Positions 1 to 8,281 of a DNA stretch of 64,000 nt are shown one piece after another. This DNA comes from Streptomyces bluensis (GTDB taxonomy: Bacteria; Actinomycetota; Actinomycetes; Streptomycetales; Streptomycetaceae), in contig NZ_BMVM01000009.1 of the NCBI RefSeq assembly GCF_014650715.1, positions 124,001 through 188,000 of the forward strand, given 5' to 3'. Below the pieces are notes generated by a model that worked only from the letters and a program-made list of their open reading frames with translations, had not been told where the DNA came from and ran no database searches. Position 1 is the stretch's first letter; each line of letters opens with the position of its first letter. The translations under genes and the position numbers were made by a program.

Positions 1-2
1 AG

Positions 3-485
3 ACCAGCAGGAACCCGGAGAGGTTCACCGCCTCCACAGCTGCTTCCCTCGGGGCGAGCAACGCCAAGGACGCCGTCGCCAAGGCGACCGCCCTGGGCAT
101 GAAGCCCGGCAGCCCCGTCTACCTCAACATGGAGTCGTACGACATCACGAACAAGGCGTGCAACGACGCCACCCTGACGTATGTGCGCTCCTTCACCAAG
201 ACCCTGCGGGCCAATACGTACCGCGCCGGGCTCTACGGCTTCAGCAGCTCCAGCGCCAAGGCCATCGCCACCGCCACCAACCGGACCGACCTCCCCGGCA
301 ACCTCTGGTACGCGCTGTGGAACAACAAGAACACCACCACCGCCGGCTGGCCCTGGGACCCCAAGCTGTACACCGACCACAGCCGCGCCCACCAGTACAT
401 GGTCAACAGCAAGGAGACCCGCGGCGGCCACACCATCACCGTCGACCGCAACGCCTGGGACGCCCCCGTCGCCATCACCGGATAG
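3..485 (+). CDS. DUF1906 glycoside-hydrolase-like protein, 3' end only
   Basis: The reading frame is open from the left edge, so the N-terminus lies outside the window. The visible ~160 residues look like the end of a DUF1906 (Rv2525c-like) domain, a TIM-barrel family related to glycoside hydrolases and usually secreted in actinobacteria. Supporting signs are the acidic strand motif VYLNMESYD, the ALWNN strand and the closing HQY...GG...DRNAWD segment, which matches the family's usual C-terminal layout. It is probably an exported cell-envelope or peptidoglycan-directed protein, but the substrate cannot be read from this fragment. A 118-bp gap separates it from a convergent gene. Confidence 0.75.
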   Translation, partial: TSRNPERFTASTAASLGASNAKDAVAKATALGMKPGSPVYLNMESYDITNKACNDATLTYVRSFTKTLRANTYRAGLYGFSSSSAKAIATATNRTDLPGNLWYALWNNKNTTTAGWPWDPKLYTDHSRAHQYMVNSKETRGGHTITVDRNAWDAPVAITG

Positions 486-603
486 CAGGTACTGAATGAT
501 CGGCCCGGCCATGACCCTCCTTGAGTCACGGTCGGGTCGACCACGCACGCTTGCCCGATTCGACGCGGGCCGCGGGGAGCGGGCGTTTCTTCTGGCTTGA
601 TCT

Positions 604-942
604 TCAACCTGATGTCTCGAAGCTCGCCACATCGGGATCGCGGTGGACGGGTACGGGGAGACGGGCGCCGCGGCTTTCGGCGATCCGGCGCACGTCGGCC
701 AGTGACTCGGCCATCCGGGCGAGCAGGAACCGGAGTTGCGCGGAGGTCGCCCGATGGTCGGCCAGCATCTCGGCCGCGTGGTCGAGGAGGCCGTCGGCCA
801 TGCCGAGCTGGAGCCTCTCGACGGTGTCGGCCACCCGGGAGACGTATCCGACGCCGTCCGTCACCACGTAACAGCGCTTGCCCTCCGGCCCCACCCAGGG
901 CAACAGCCGCGCCTCGCCCCTGCCTTCGATGTCGTACGTCAC
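604..942 (-). CDS. Conserved hypothetical protein, 112 aa
   Basis: I do not recognise a family. The product is small and mostly helical in appearance, with a long central stretch rich in Leu, Ala, Arg and Glu (LGMADGLLDHAAEMLADHRA and on) that could form a helical hairpin. There is no signal peptide or membrane segment. Its start overlaps the stop of the upstream minus-strand gene by four bases (ATGA), so the two are probably co-translated. The pair points away from the WhiJ-like regulator. Coding is supported by strong third-position GC and the clean overlap; function is unknown. Confidence 0.6.
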   Translation of the reverse strand: MTYDIEGRGEARLLPWVGPEGKRCYVVTDGVGYVSRVADTVERLQLGMADGLLDHAAEMLADHRATSAQLRFLLARMAESLADVRRIAESRGARLPVPVHRDPDVASFETSG

Positions 943-1172
943 CCCGCCACCTCCAGTCCGTGGCTCAGCTCGTGGGCGACGAGGTAGGGGCGTACCAGGG
1001 CGTTGTCCTCGCCGCGCAGGAGGCGGGAGCCGACGCCCCGGGTGGTGGGACGCGCGGCATGCCGAGCCCTGGGGCGCCGGGCCACTCGGGCGGCGGGGAG
1101 GCGGCGGCGCCCGCGTCCGGGAAGCAGGCGCCGCAGCAGCGGCTCCAGGAGACGGGCGGTGCGGTGACTCAC
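939..1172 (-). CDS. Small basic hypothetical protein, 77 aa
   Basis: This is a short arginine-rich protein (N-terminal half LEPLLRRLLPGRGRRRLP) followed by a less basic tail ending in HELSHGLEVAG. The HELSH string resembles a zinc-metallopeptidase HExxH motif, but it lies at the extreme C-terminus and no further ligand follows, so I do not call it a protease. The gene overlaps the next minus-strand gene by ATGA. It could be a real small gene or an eroded remnant; composition supports translation, function unknown. Confidence 0.45.
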   Translation of the reverse strand: MSHRTARLLEPLLRRLLPGRGRRRLPAARVARRPRARHAARPTTRGVGSRLLRGEDNALVRPYLVAHELSHGLEVAG

Positions 1173-1310
1173 GTGGTCAACTCCGTGTATCCGTGCAGGC
1201 GACGAGGGTGTCGCTTTGTGTAGCTGTCCGGTTACACGGTGGGACTTGCCGGGCTAGGCTCGCCAGGGGGTAGCAGGTGACGAAGCACTGGTCACGAGGG
1301 AGTTGACACG

Positions 1311-2105
1311 GTGGGCAGCATCTACGGCGACTGGCTCAAGGAACAGCGCGAGACGGCGGGGCTGACGCAGCAGCAACTGGCCGACACGGCGATCATGACG
1401 CGCTCGCACATCGCCCATATCGAGGCGGGGCGCCGGGTGCCTTCGAAGGAGGACGCGCGGCGGCTGGACAGGGCGCTGGGCACGGGGAACGTGCTGAGCA
1501 GTTTCCTGCCGCAGAACGACGTGGCGACCGCCGACTACTTCGAGGCGGTGCGCGTACTCGAACAACAGGCGGTGATGATCTGCGAGTACGCCCCGGCGTT
1601 CGTCCCGGGCATCCTCCAGACGAAAAGGTATGCACGTGCGGTGCTGGGCTCGGCGTTCCCTCCGGTGAGCGAGGAGGAGTGTGACAGGCTCGTCGTAACA
1701 CGCCTTGAACGCGCGAAGATTCTCGAAGATCCGGTGACGCCTGTGGTGTGGGCGCTGCTGGACGAGGCGGTACTGCGGCGCCCCATGGGCAGCGCGGACG
1801 TCATGGCGGAGCAGATCACGCACGTGGTTCGCCTCGCCGAGACCGGACGCATCCGCGTCCATGTGATGCCGTTCAGTACGGGCCATTACCCGCTCATGTC
1901 GAGCATGCTCACGCTGATGTGGTTCGAGGACCAGCCGCCTCTGGCATACGGTGAGGGCGACCGGATGGGGAAGCTGCACGACTCCCCACCCGTGGTCCGC
2001 GAGATGCAGAGTCGCTACGATCTCGCGCTGAGCGACGCCCTGCCACTGAAGGAGTCCCTGGCCCTGCTCAGGGCCACTGCGAAGGAGTACGGGCACCATG
2101 ACTGA
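1311..2105 (+). CDS. WhiJ-like XRE regulator with DUF5753 domain
   Basis: The N-terminal ~60 residues form an XRE/Cro helix-turn-helix (LKEQRETAGLTQQQLADTA then HIAHIEAGRRVPS). The remaining ~200 residues are a DUF5753 domain, recognised by YAPAFVPGILQTKRYARAV and a conserved block near residues 160-230. This is the WhiJ-like family, which Streptomyces carries in many copies and which usually partners a small DUF397 protein. That partner begins 8 bases before this stop codon. The GTG start is chosen because the HTH begins directly after it. Such pairs are linked to developmental control in WhiJ/AbaA studies; the target of this copy is unknown. Confidence 0.9.
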   Translation: MGSIYGDWLKEQRETAGLTQQQLADTAIMTRSHIAHIEAGRRVPSKEDARRLDRALGTGNVLSSFLPQNDVATADYFEAVRVLEQQAVMICEYAPAFVPGILQTKRYARAVLGSAFPPVSEEECDRLVVTRLERAKILEDPVTPVVWALLDEAVLRRPMGSADVMAEQITHVVRLAETGRIRVHVMPFSTGHYPLMSSMLTLMWFEDQPPLAYGEGDRMGKLHDSPPVVREMQSRYDLALSDALPLKESLALLRATAKEYGHHD

Positions 2106-2319
2106 CCGAACCATCCCGAACGCGGCCACGCTGAGCGGCTGGCGGAAGTCCTCCCACAGCAACGACGACGCCGGGAGCTGCCTCGAAGTCCTCGACAACC
2201 ACCCCTCCGGCGTCCCCGTCCGCGACTCCAAGAACCCCCACGGGCCCGCCCTGCTCTTCTCGGCGCCCGGCTGGTCCTCGTTCGTCACAGCGGTCAGGCG
2301 CGGCGAGTTCCCCTCCTGA
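2098..2319 (+). CDS. DUF397 domain protein
   Basis: This 73-residue protein has the DUF397 signature: an N-terminal W-R-K-S-S-H/Y-S stretch, G-S-C-L-E-V, and V-R-D-S-K-N-P followed by a final W-x-x-F-V helix. DUF397 proteins are small partners of WhiJ-like XRE regulators in Streptomyces. The gene overlaps the end of that regulator by 8 bases, so they are translationally coupled. Current models treat the pair as a regulator plus a small modulator, sometimes likened to toxin-antitoxin modules. No DNA-binding motif is visible here. Confidence 0.9.
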   Translation: MTDRTIPNAATLSGWRKSSHSNDDAGSCLEVLDNHPSGVPVRDSKNPHGPALLFSAPGWSSFVTAVRRGEFPS

Positions 2320-2367
2320 GCGTCCACGGCCGACGACGGCGACCCCAGGACGCACCGAGTCCAGGGG

Positions 2368-2907
2368 TCACCCAAGGGGCGCCGGGTGATCCCGACTGTG
2401 GCGCGCTGAGCTGGTCCTACCTTCCAAGCGTGGGTCTGGGGCGGAAGGGACCGTCGGTCGCGAAGGCATGGGCAGCAACTCGGCCGGATCTCCCAGAGCG
2501 GCGATCCTCCCGTCCGGTCCGGTCGCGGTCGGGCCGGGAACCTGCTCAAGGGCCGGACAGCTCACCATAGGGATCCAGCAGCGGGGCCCAGGCTTGCCCG
2601 GGATGAGTCGCTGCACGGCCCCGGGGCCCGCCATCCGCAGCACGTTGCCCACCGGCGCCTGCCGACGCCCGGCCAGGGCACCGTCCACCACCAGCTCCTC
2701 CAAAGCGCGCGCATCGGTGCGGAACACCAGCCGCACCCCCGAAGGCATCACGGTCACTCCGTAGACCGACGGGTCCTGGTACTGCTCCTTGGTCCACGCG
2801 GGCAACCGGCGCGGCATCACCCCTGACGGTGTGGTCTCCAGGTCCAGCGCACCTCGTAACTCCACGGGCCCGCCCACCAATGGAACCGCCCGCATCGCCA
2901 CCGTCAC
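2368..2907 (-). pseudogene. Remnant of an SGNH/GDSL-type hydrolase (N-terminal domain only)
   Basis: The first ~75 residues (VELRGALDLETTPSGVMPRR, then PSGVRLVFRTDARALEELVV) resemble the N-terminal jelly-roll-like domain of Streptomyces SGNH/GDSL esterases. The following text keeps only short islands of that family (LVVDG, NVL). The catalytic SGNH domain, including any GDSL/HHGSSI-type serine motif, is absent, and the remaining ~80 residues look frameshifted and proline-rich. Intact relatives are roughly 370-400 residues; this frame is 179. I read it as a decayed gene. It lies next to a second eroded gene in the same orientation. Confidence 0.6.
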
Positions 2908-2965
2908 CGCTCCTGTCCAAGGTCAATGCGCTCCGGAGATGGCATCGGCCTGGTGCCTCCGTGGT

Positions 2966-3411
2966 TCATCGACGCCCGCCGAACTCCCAGTCGTGGACCT
3001 CGATGTCCGCGTACCGCTCCGGAGTCAGGGCGGCCCGTACGCGATCAGCTCGTCCTGGTCGGGCGGCAGGGCGAGGTCGGCGGCCTGCCCCTCGCCGAGG
3101 CCGAGCACCAGGTACCGGTTGCCACCGCTCCGGTCACCGGGACAATCCCACATGGTGCGCCCCAGCACGTTGCGCCACCGGCGCAGCAGCACGTCCCGGT
3201 ACGCACCGGCCTGGTAGGTGGGCTCGTCGAAGGCGAACGCGCGGGCAGCGGCGGGATCGGGCAGATCGACGATGTGCACGCTTCCAGTGGGCGTTTCACC
3301 ATCATCGGCGAAGGTCCGGCCGCGAGCGATCAGCTCCTTCGCGTACCGGTCCATGTAGGACCAGTGCTCCTCCAGTGACTCCTCGCGTAAGGCGAGGGAG
3401 CCCAGCCGGTC
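2966..3411 (-). pseudogene. Broken YCII-related (YciI-like) protein gene
   Basis: The minus strand encodes SLALREESLEEHWSYMDRYA, then GDRSGGNRYLVLGLGEG, typical of the YciI/YCII-related ferredoxin-like family of small actinobacterial proteins. Two defects are visible. No ATG or GTG lies between the homologous start (about 3411) and the in-frame TGA upstream. After the residues LIAYGPP the frame is lost, and the family C-terminus resumes in another frame (ALTPERYADIEVHDWEFGG, stop at 2966-2968), with about 25-30 residues missing between. A truncated product could start at the internal ATG at 3354. A TTA codon lies in the remnant. Confidence 0.7.
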
Positions 3412-3591
3412 CGTGCGCGGTGCGGGCTGCGGCTCGTCCGACGGACTGCGAGCAGCCCGGATGCAACCCTCACGGCCTGTCGCGAGTCAGAGATGCCGCG
3501 ATGAGGTGAGGGTCCTCGCGCAACCGGGCCGCAGGAATGGCATACGATGCGCCCGAACCTCATAAAGATCACATAAGAGGATGTACACGTC

Positions 3592-4479
3592 ATGATGGTC
3601 CGCGCCCAGTATCGTTCTCTTCGCGGCATATCCGCCGTTGCCGCCCTCCTCGCGATCGGCGCGGTGGGATGCTCGGACGTCTCCGATGCCGTCGACAGCG
3701 CCAAGGACGGCGCGAAGAAGGCGGCTCGCCAGCGTTCGGTGTTCTCGCTGGACATCGGCGACTGCTACAACCCGAACGGCAAGGCCGAGGGGACGGCGTA
3801 CGCCGTCGAGATCGTGCCCTGCGACGAAGCGCACGAGGGCCAGGTCGTCGGCGAGTTCGCGATCGACAAGGGCAAGGAGTACCCCGGCGACGACGGGGTC
3901 TCGACGATCGCGGACAACCGCTGTCCGGTCGAGGCGCAGAAGTACGCCCCGGACACCTGGGCGCTGCCCAAGGGCGTCGCCCTCTTCTACTACACCCCGA
4001 CCAAGGAAAGCTGGGCGACGGGTGACCGCGCGGTGAGCTGCACCTACACCGCGGAGAAGGGCACGTTCAGCGGCTCGCTGGACACCGCGAAGTCCCTCAA
4101 GCCCGAGCAGAACACGTACCTCAAGGGCTCGAACGCGGTCTACGAGGCTCTGTGGGCGAACCAGCCGGAGAAGGACACTGTCGAGGACGACCTCGCCGGC
4201 TACAAGACGCAGGCCAAGGCCGTCGCGGCCGCCCTCGACGCACACGTCAAGGGCCTGGACGGCATCGAGGGCACGGAGGTCGGCAAGCTCCGCGCGACGC
4301 TGACGAAGGCGTCGGGGAACTGGAAGAAGGCCGCGAACGCCGCCGACGCCGACGCGTTCTACATCGCCTACGACCCGGCGTTCACCGGCATCGACCCGAG
4401 CAAGTCGGTCGCCGCCCGCAAGGAACTGGGCCTGGCCACCACCGTCCCGGCCGACGAGGCCGAGGTCTGGGCGGGCTGA
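3592..4479 (+). CDS. Lipoprotein with septum-formation-type domain
   Basis: The N-terminus is a lipoprotein signal: a charged start, a hydrophobic run and a lipobox (AIGAVGC, Cys at about residue 27), so the mature protein is anchored to the outer membrane face. Residues ~50-145 contain the paired-cysteine pattern of septum-formation (PF13845-like) domains: SLDIGDCYNP, VPCDEAHEGQVV, NRCPVEA and AVSCTY. The C-terminal half is helical and lysine-rich. Two ATG codons (3592 and 3595) follow an AGAGG about 11 bases upstream; either may be used. The role in cell-wall or septum biology is family inference only. Confidence 0.8.
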   Translation: MMVRAQYRSLRGISAVAALLAIGAVGCSDVSDAVDSAKDGAKKAARQRSVFSLDIGDCYNPNGKAEGTAYAVEIVPCDEAHEGQVVGEFAIDKGKEYPGDDGVSTIADNRCPVEAQKYAPDTWALPKGVALFYYTPTKESWATGDRAVSCTYTAEKGTFSGSLDTAKSLKPEQNTYLKGSNAVYEALWANQPEKDTVEDDLAGYKTQAKAVAAALDAHVKGLDGIEGTEVGKLRATLTKASGNWKKAANAADADAFYIAYDPAFTGIDPSKSVAARKELGLATTVPADEAEVWAG

Positions 4480-4908
4480 CGCTCCATCGGACCAGATGAT
4501 CGATTCCGGGGGATCGGCTGCGCGCATGAGGTGAGGGAGACCAAAGGGCGGTTCTGACGCCAGACTTGGGCTCCCTCGCCGACGCCGAGCTGGTCACCCT
4601 TGCGGTGACGCAGGCTGTGCTCGGGTTCACCTCCGCGCTGCACTACGCGACGTCATCGCGCCTCGGACGGCAACGAGGAGCCCCTGCGCGTGTATCGGCG
4701 TCCCGCTGCGCGGCCCCGCGTTCGGCACGCAGGGCCGCGCGGCACAACTCACCGCACACAGCGAGAAGTTCACATTCGTCCAGCTGTGCCCGACCCACCG
4801 GATTCCGACACACAACCGCCCCCCATCCTTCACCCAACCGACTACATGCACATGTCACCCTCCTGTCCGTCGGCCGCTCATTCAACCCGCGTAGAACGGA
4901 CACCCCCT
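4480..4908. other. 429-bp gap holding an IS remnant and the endonuclease leader
   Basis: No intact gene is visible. The first part holds a short transposase-like scrap (annotated separately). The last ~200 bases are A/C-rich and contain the short leader before the secreted endonuclease start. I see no tRNA or clear terminator here. Confidence 0.6.
4560..4643 (+). mobile_element. IS982-like transposase fragment
   Basis: A short open stretch reads DLGSLADAELVTLAVTQAVL then GFTS. This closely resembles the N-terminal block of IS982-family transposases found in Streptomyces (SDAELVTLAV-QALLGFTSE). Homology stops after about 28 residues, and no catalytic DDE region, terminal repeats or target duplication can be seen. 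It is a scar of a lost insertion sequence rather than a working element. Confidence 0.5.
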
Positions 4909-5712
4909 ATGCCCGCCACGCACATACGCCGCCGGAGAATCCTGGCGCTGACGGCCTCGGCCCTGCTCGCCGGTCTCACCCTGCCGACGGCAACCGCCTC
5001 GCCCGCCGCCGCGACGACGACCGCGTACGACGACACGTACTACGCGAGCGCGATCGGCAAGACCGGTACGGCTCTCAAGGGCTCCCTGCACACGATCATC
5101 AAGAACCAGAGGACGATCTCGTACACGGCGGTCTGGGAGGCGCTGAAGGTCACCGACCAGGACCCGAACAACAGCAGCAACGTGAAGCTGCTCTACTCGG
5201 GCATCTCCCGCAGCAAGTCGCTGAACGGCGGCAACGTGGGCAACTGGAACCGCGAGCACGTGTGGGCGCAGTCCCACGGCGACTTCGGCACCTCCGCGGG
5301 GCCCGGCACCGACCTGCACCACCTGCGCCCCGAGGACGTCCAGGTCAACTCCACCCGGGGCAACAAGGACTTCGACAACGGCGGCAGCAGCTTCACCAAC
5401 AGCGGCGGCAGCCTGACCGACTCCAACTCGTTCGAGCCGCGTGACGCGGTCAAGGGCGACGTGGCCCGCATGATCCTCTACATGGCCGTGCGCTACGAGG
5501 GCGGCGACAGCTGGCCCGACCTGGAGCCCAACGACGCCGTCACCAACGGCAGCGTCCCCTTCCACGGACGCCTCTCCGTCCTGAAGCAGTGGAACGACGA
5601 GGACCCGCCGGACTCGTTCGAGCAGCGCCGCAACGACGTCATCTACAACTCGTACCAGGGCAACCGCAACCCGTTCATCGACCACCCGGAGTGGGTGGAG
5701 GCGATCTGGTAG
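4909..5712 (+). CDS. Secreted endonuclease I family nuclease
   Basis: This 267-residue protein has a twin-basic signal peptide (HIRRRRILALTASALLAG, cleavage near TASPAAA) followed by an endonuclease I (EndA/NucM-type) domain. The catalytic beta-beta-alpha metal motif is visible as NREHVWAQSHGD and TDLHHLRPEDVQVN, with the general-base His in REH and the metal-ligand region in the second block. The C-terminus (NPFIDHPEWVEAIW) is typical. The ATG at 4909 is chosen over an upstream in-frame ATG because it starts the signal peptide. It is expected to degrade extracellular DNA or RNA non-specifically for nutrient recovery. Confidence 0.9.
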   Translation: MPATHIRRRRILALTASALLAGLTLPTATASPAAATTTAYDDTYYASAIGKTGTALKGSLHTIIKNQRTISYTAVWEALKVTDQDPNNSSNVKLLYSGISRSKSLNGGNVGNWNREHVWAQSHGDFGTSAGPGTDLHHLRPEDVQVNSTRGNKDFDNGGSSFTNSGGSLTDSNSFEPRDAVKGDVARMILYMAVRYEGGDSWPDLEPNDAVTNGSVPFHGRLSVLKQWNDEDPPDSFEQRRNDVIYNSYQGNRNPFIDHPEWVEAIW

Positions 5713-5745
5713 GGACGTACCACCGTACGTACCTCCGTCCGGTGT

Positions 5746-5784
5746 TCGCCTGAACTCACCACTCGGTGTGGGGAGTTCAGGCGA
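5746..5784. terminator. Bidirectional terminator hairpin
   Basis: A perfect 12-bp inverted repeat (TCGCCTGAACTC / GAGTTCAGGCGA) with a 15-base loop lies between two convergent genes, the endonuclease and the next minus-strand gene. It fits a shared intrinsic terminator; T-tracts are weak, as is common in Streptomyces. Confidence 0.8.
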
Positions 5785-5807
5785 GTACGCCGCCGCACCG
5801 GGTCACG

Positions 5808-6428
5808 TCAGCGGAACCAGAAGAAGATCGTGTCGGGGGTCCGTCCGGTCTTCTGGGCGCTCTCCCACTCGTCGGCCTCGAACCGCATCAGTTCGGCGAA
5901 CCTGGCCGCCGTGCCACGGTAGTCGGGGCCCAGACGGTGGAGGACGGCCTCGTACGAGCCGGCGAGCTCGGCGGCCCGCTGGGCCGGGAAGATGCCGATC
6001 TGCGGGAAGGCGTCACCGGGGTGGGGCAGCCGGAGGGGCGGGCCGCTGAACAGGAACGTGCCCGGCAGGAGGTCCACCGGCACGCCGTACCGGGCCAGTT
6101 CGTCGCCCAGGGCGAAGAACCACGAGGGCTGGCGCCACACCCCGAGGTCAGTGATGTCGGAGAAGTGCGATGCCACCACGTGCCGGAAGGCGTACATATA
6201 GGCGGGGCACACGTTCGTTGAGACCACGCCCTCGATCAGTTCTTCCAGCGCCTGCGCCACGGAGATGCCGAAGGCGATGCCCTGCTCCCGTAAGCGGAGG
6301 TCGGTCTGCATGCATTGCTCGCGTATGAGCCCGAGGCGCCGCTCCTGGTCCGCGGTCCGTTCCACCGCGGTGAGCAGCCTGACCACCTCACGCATGTCAC
6401 CGGTGCTCATGTCGAGGCTGTAGCCCAT
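5808..6428 (-). CDS. Conserved Streptomyces protein of unknown function with a TTA codon
   Basis: The 206-residue product is soluble, with no signal peptide or membrane segments. It begins GYSLDMSTGDMREVVRLL and has a conserved-looking core with VSTNVCPAYMYAFRHVV, GVWRQPSWFFAL and a C-terminal AELMRFEADEWE. It resembles an uncharacterised Streptomyces family (possibly DUF7691; low certainty) that predicts no activity. Codon 46 is TTA (6291-6293 on the plus strand), so translation should depend on the bldA tRNA and be delayed to development. It is a single gene, ending at a shared terminator. Confidence 0.75.
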   Translation of the reverse strand: MGYSLDMSTGDMREVVRLLTAVERTADQERRLGLIREQCMQTDLRLREQGIAFGISVAQALEELIEGVVSTNVCPAYMYAFRHVVASHFSDITDLGVWRQPSWFFALGDELARYGVPVDLLPGTFLFSGPPLRLPHPGDAFPQIGIFPAQRAAELAGSYEAVLHRLGPDYRGTAARFAELMRFEADEWESAQKTGRTPDTIFFWFR

Positions 6429-6540
6429 GAAGTCCTCCCCCTGCTTCGCCGGTCATGATCGTCGTTCCATGATCCACATGAGGCGACCGGGGATGTTCAC
6501 GGGGGTGGGTAGCCGCTGAGCCGGAGCCGCGGCCTCCGAG

Positions 6541-6573
6541 CCGTGGCCCCTGTCTTTCCGTCAGGGGCCACGG
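6541..6573 (-). terminator. Intrinsic terminator after the FG-GAP gene
   Basis: A perfect 12-bp stem (CCGTGGCCCCTG / CAGGGGCCACGG) with a nine-base loop sits about 20 bases past the stop codon of the minus-strand FG-GAP gene, in the right place for its terminator. Confidence 0.85.
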
Positions 6574-6594
6574 GAGTTACGGGCGTACGGACGG

Positions 6595-8085
6595 TCAGCG
6601 CAGGGTGTACCCGAACAGCGCGTCCGTGGCGGGCGCGGACACGTCGCCGGGGCCGAAGGCGAGGGCGGACGTCGTGGTCAGACCGGTGGACGTGCCGCGC
6701 AGCACCCAGACCGCGCCGTTGTCGCTGTTCTCGGCGGTGGAGGCGACGGCGATGTCACGGTGACCGTCACCGTTGACGTCGAGGAGCGCGGTGGCGGCGC
6801 CGAACTTGTCGCCCGTCTCGGCGACCCCGGGCACCCCTTCGGTGTTCTGGTGGAAGACCTGGCTGCCGGTACCGGTGAAGCCGGAGGCGCTGCCGGGCAC
6901 CAGGGCGAACGAACCGGCGTCGGTGAGGGCGCTGAAGTCCTCGCCGGGGATGCCGAGCGCGATGTCGGCGTACCCGTCACCGTTCACGTCGTCCACGGAG
7001 ACCGCGGCGCCGAGGCCGTCGCCCTCCTCCTCCGCGCCGTAGAAGCCGGGCAGGCTCTGGTCGAAGGACTTCGTGTTCGCGGAGGACGGGCCGGAGGCCG
7101 AGCCGTAGGCGACACGGACCTTGCCGCTCCAGTCGTCGCCGCCGACCACGACGTCGTCGTAGCCGTCACCGTTCACGTCGCCCACGCCCATTCCCGGGGT
7201 CGCGCCCCCCGCGGTGTCGCCGGGAGCCCAGGACTTCGTGAAGCCCGACGCGCCGCCCAACAGCATCCGGCTGCCCCAGGTGCCGTCGCCGGTGTAGACC
7301 CACTGGACGATGTCGTCCTTGCCGTCGCCGTTGACGTCGCCGGCCTCGCCGGAACGGATCGGCCCGCTGATCGAGTCGGGGCCTTCCTCGCAGCCACTGC
7401 CGGTGGCGCACGAGGCGTCGTCCTCGCCGTAACCCCACCACTCGGACTTGTCGAGGATGTTGAGCACGGCGGCGGGCGTGCCGGTCCGGGAGACCGGGCC
7501 CTTCCACAGCGCGGCCTTGGCGCTCGGCGGGTCGTCGCCCGCGACGGTGCTGTGGGCGAACAGCGCGAGGTCGGTCTTGCCGTCCCCGTCGAAGTCACCG
7601 GCCTGCGGGGCCTGCCCGTACCCGGCGAGGTTCGTGCCGCCGGTGAGTCCGGAGGCGGACCCCCACATCACGACGGAGCCGGCGGCGCCGCCCGCGATCA
7701 CCAGGTCACCGTAGCCGTCGCCGTCCAGGTCGCCCTTGGTGAAGGTCAGCCCGAAGCGCTCGTTCGCGGTGGCGGAGCCGGGTATGCCGCTGGTCGAACG
7801 GCTCACGATCTTCTTGTTCGCGGTGGACAGCCCGTCCGCCGAGCCGTACATGACGGCCACGTAGCCGGCCTTCGCCTTGTCGGACACCGTGGCGTTCGGC
7901 GCCCCGATGACGAGGTCGGCGTAGCCGTCGCCGTTGAAGTCGTCCTCGACGTCCACCGACGCGGCGGCGGCCTGGGCCGGGGCTCCGGTGAGGGCCCAGG
8001 CGCTGAGCCCTCCGGCGAGCAGCACCGCGGCGGCCAGGGGCGAACCCAGCCGTGCGGTACGGATCCTGCGTCCTGCTCGGGACAT
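6595..8085 (-). CDS. Secreted seven-bladed FG-GAP repeat protein
   Basis: The 496-residue product starts with a signal peptide (twin arginines, RLGSPLAAAVLLAGGLSAWA, cleavage near APAQAAAA). It then carries seven calcium-binding FG-GAP motifs of the form D-x-N/D-G-D-G-x-x-D: DDFNGDGYADLVIG, GDLDGDGYGDLVIAG, GDFDGDGKTDLALF, GDVNGDGKDDIVQW, GDVNGDGYDDVVVG, DDVNGDGYADIALG and LDVNGDGHRDIAVA. Seven repeats match a complete integrin-like beta-propeller. The ATG at 8085 is chosen because an AGAGG ribosome site precedes it and the signal peptide begins there. Streptomyces has many such extracellular propellers of unknown ligand. Confidence 0.9.
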   Translation of the reverse strand: MSRAGRRIRTARLGSPLAAAVLLAGGLSAWALTGAPAQAAAASVDVEDDFNGDGYADLVIGAPNATVSDKAKAGYVAVMYGSADGLSTANKKIVSRSTSGIPGSATANERFGLTFTKGDLDGDGYGDLVIAGGAAGSVVMWGSASGLTGGTNLAGYGQAPQAGDFDGDGKTDLALFAHSTVAGDDPPSAKAALWKGPVSRTGTPAAVLNILDKSEWWGYGEDDASCATGSGCEEGPDSISGPIRSGEAGDVNGDGKDDIVQWVYTGDGTWGSRMLLGGASGFTKSWAPGDTAGGATPGMGVGDVNGDGYDDVVVGGDDWSGKVRVAYGSASGPSSANTKSFDQSLPGFYGAEEEGDGLGAAVSVDDVNGDGYADIALGIPGEDFSALTDAGSFALVPGSASGFTGTGSQVFHQNTEGVPGVAETGDKFGAATALLDVNGDGHRDIAVASTAENSDNGAVWVLRGTSTGLTTTSALAFGPGDVSAPATDALFGYTLR

Positions 8086-8238
8086 ACAACTGCCTCTCAA
8101 ACTGGTCGAGTTCAACACGGCACGCGCCGCGCGCCGCGCCCCCACACAGTTCGACGAGGAAGATGCGCCTCCAGTTGTACGCCCGAATGTCATTGTTGTG
8201 TAACCAGCCGTACGCCTGATGCCGTGCACACGGGTAGC

Positions 8239-8280
8239 GGCACCCCGCACCCCGCACCCCGCACCCGCACCCGCACCCGG
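8239..8280. repeat. Short C-rich tandem repeat
   Basis: Tandem copies of a 7-base unit (CACCCCG) followed by copies of a 6-base unit (CACCCG) run into the 3' end of the TPP-enzyme gene. It looks like slippage-prone low-complexity DNA between two minus-strand genes; no terminator stem is evident in it. Confidence 0.8.
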
Positions 8281-8281
8281 C

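Noticed and set aside
939..1172. Zinc metallopeptidase from the HELSH string
   Set aside because: The string lies six residues from the end of a 77-residue basic protein with no third ligand or fold, so the motif is probably chance.
4690..5712. A longer endonuclease I starting at the in-frame ATG at 4690
   Set aside because: The extra residues are compositionally unlike coding sequence and would bury the signal peptide that begins at 4909.
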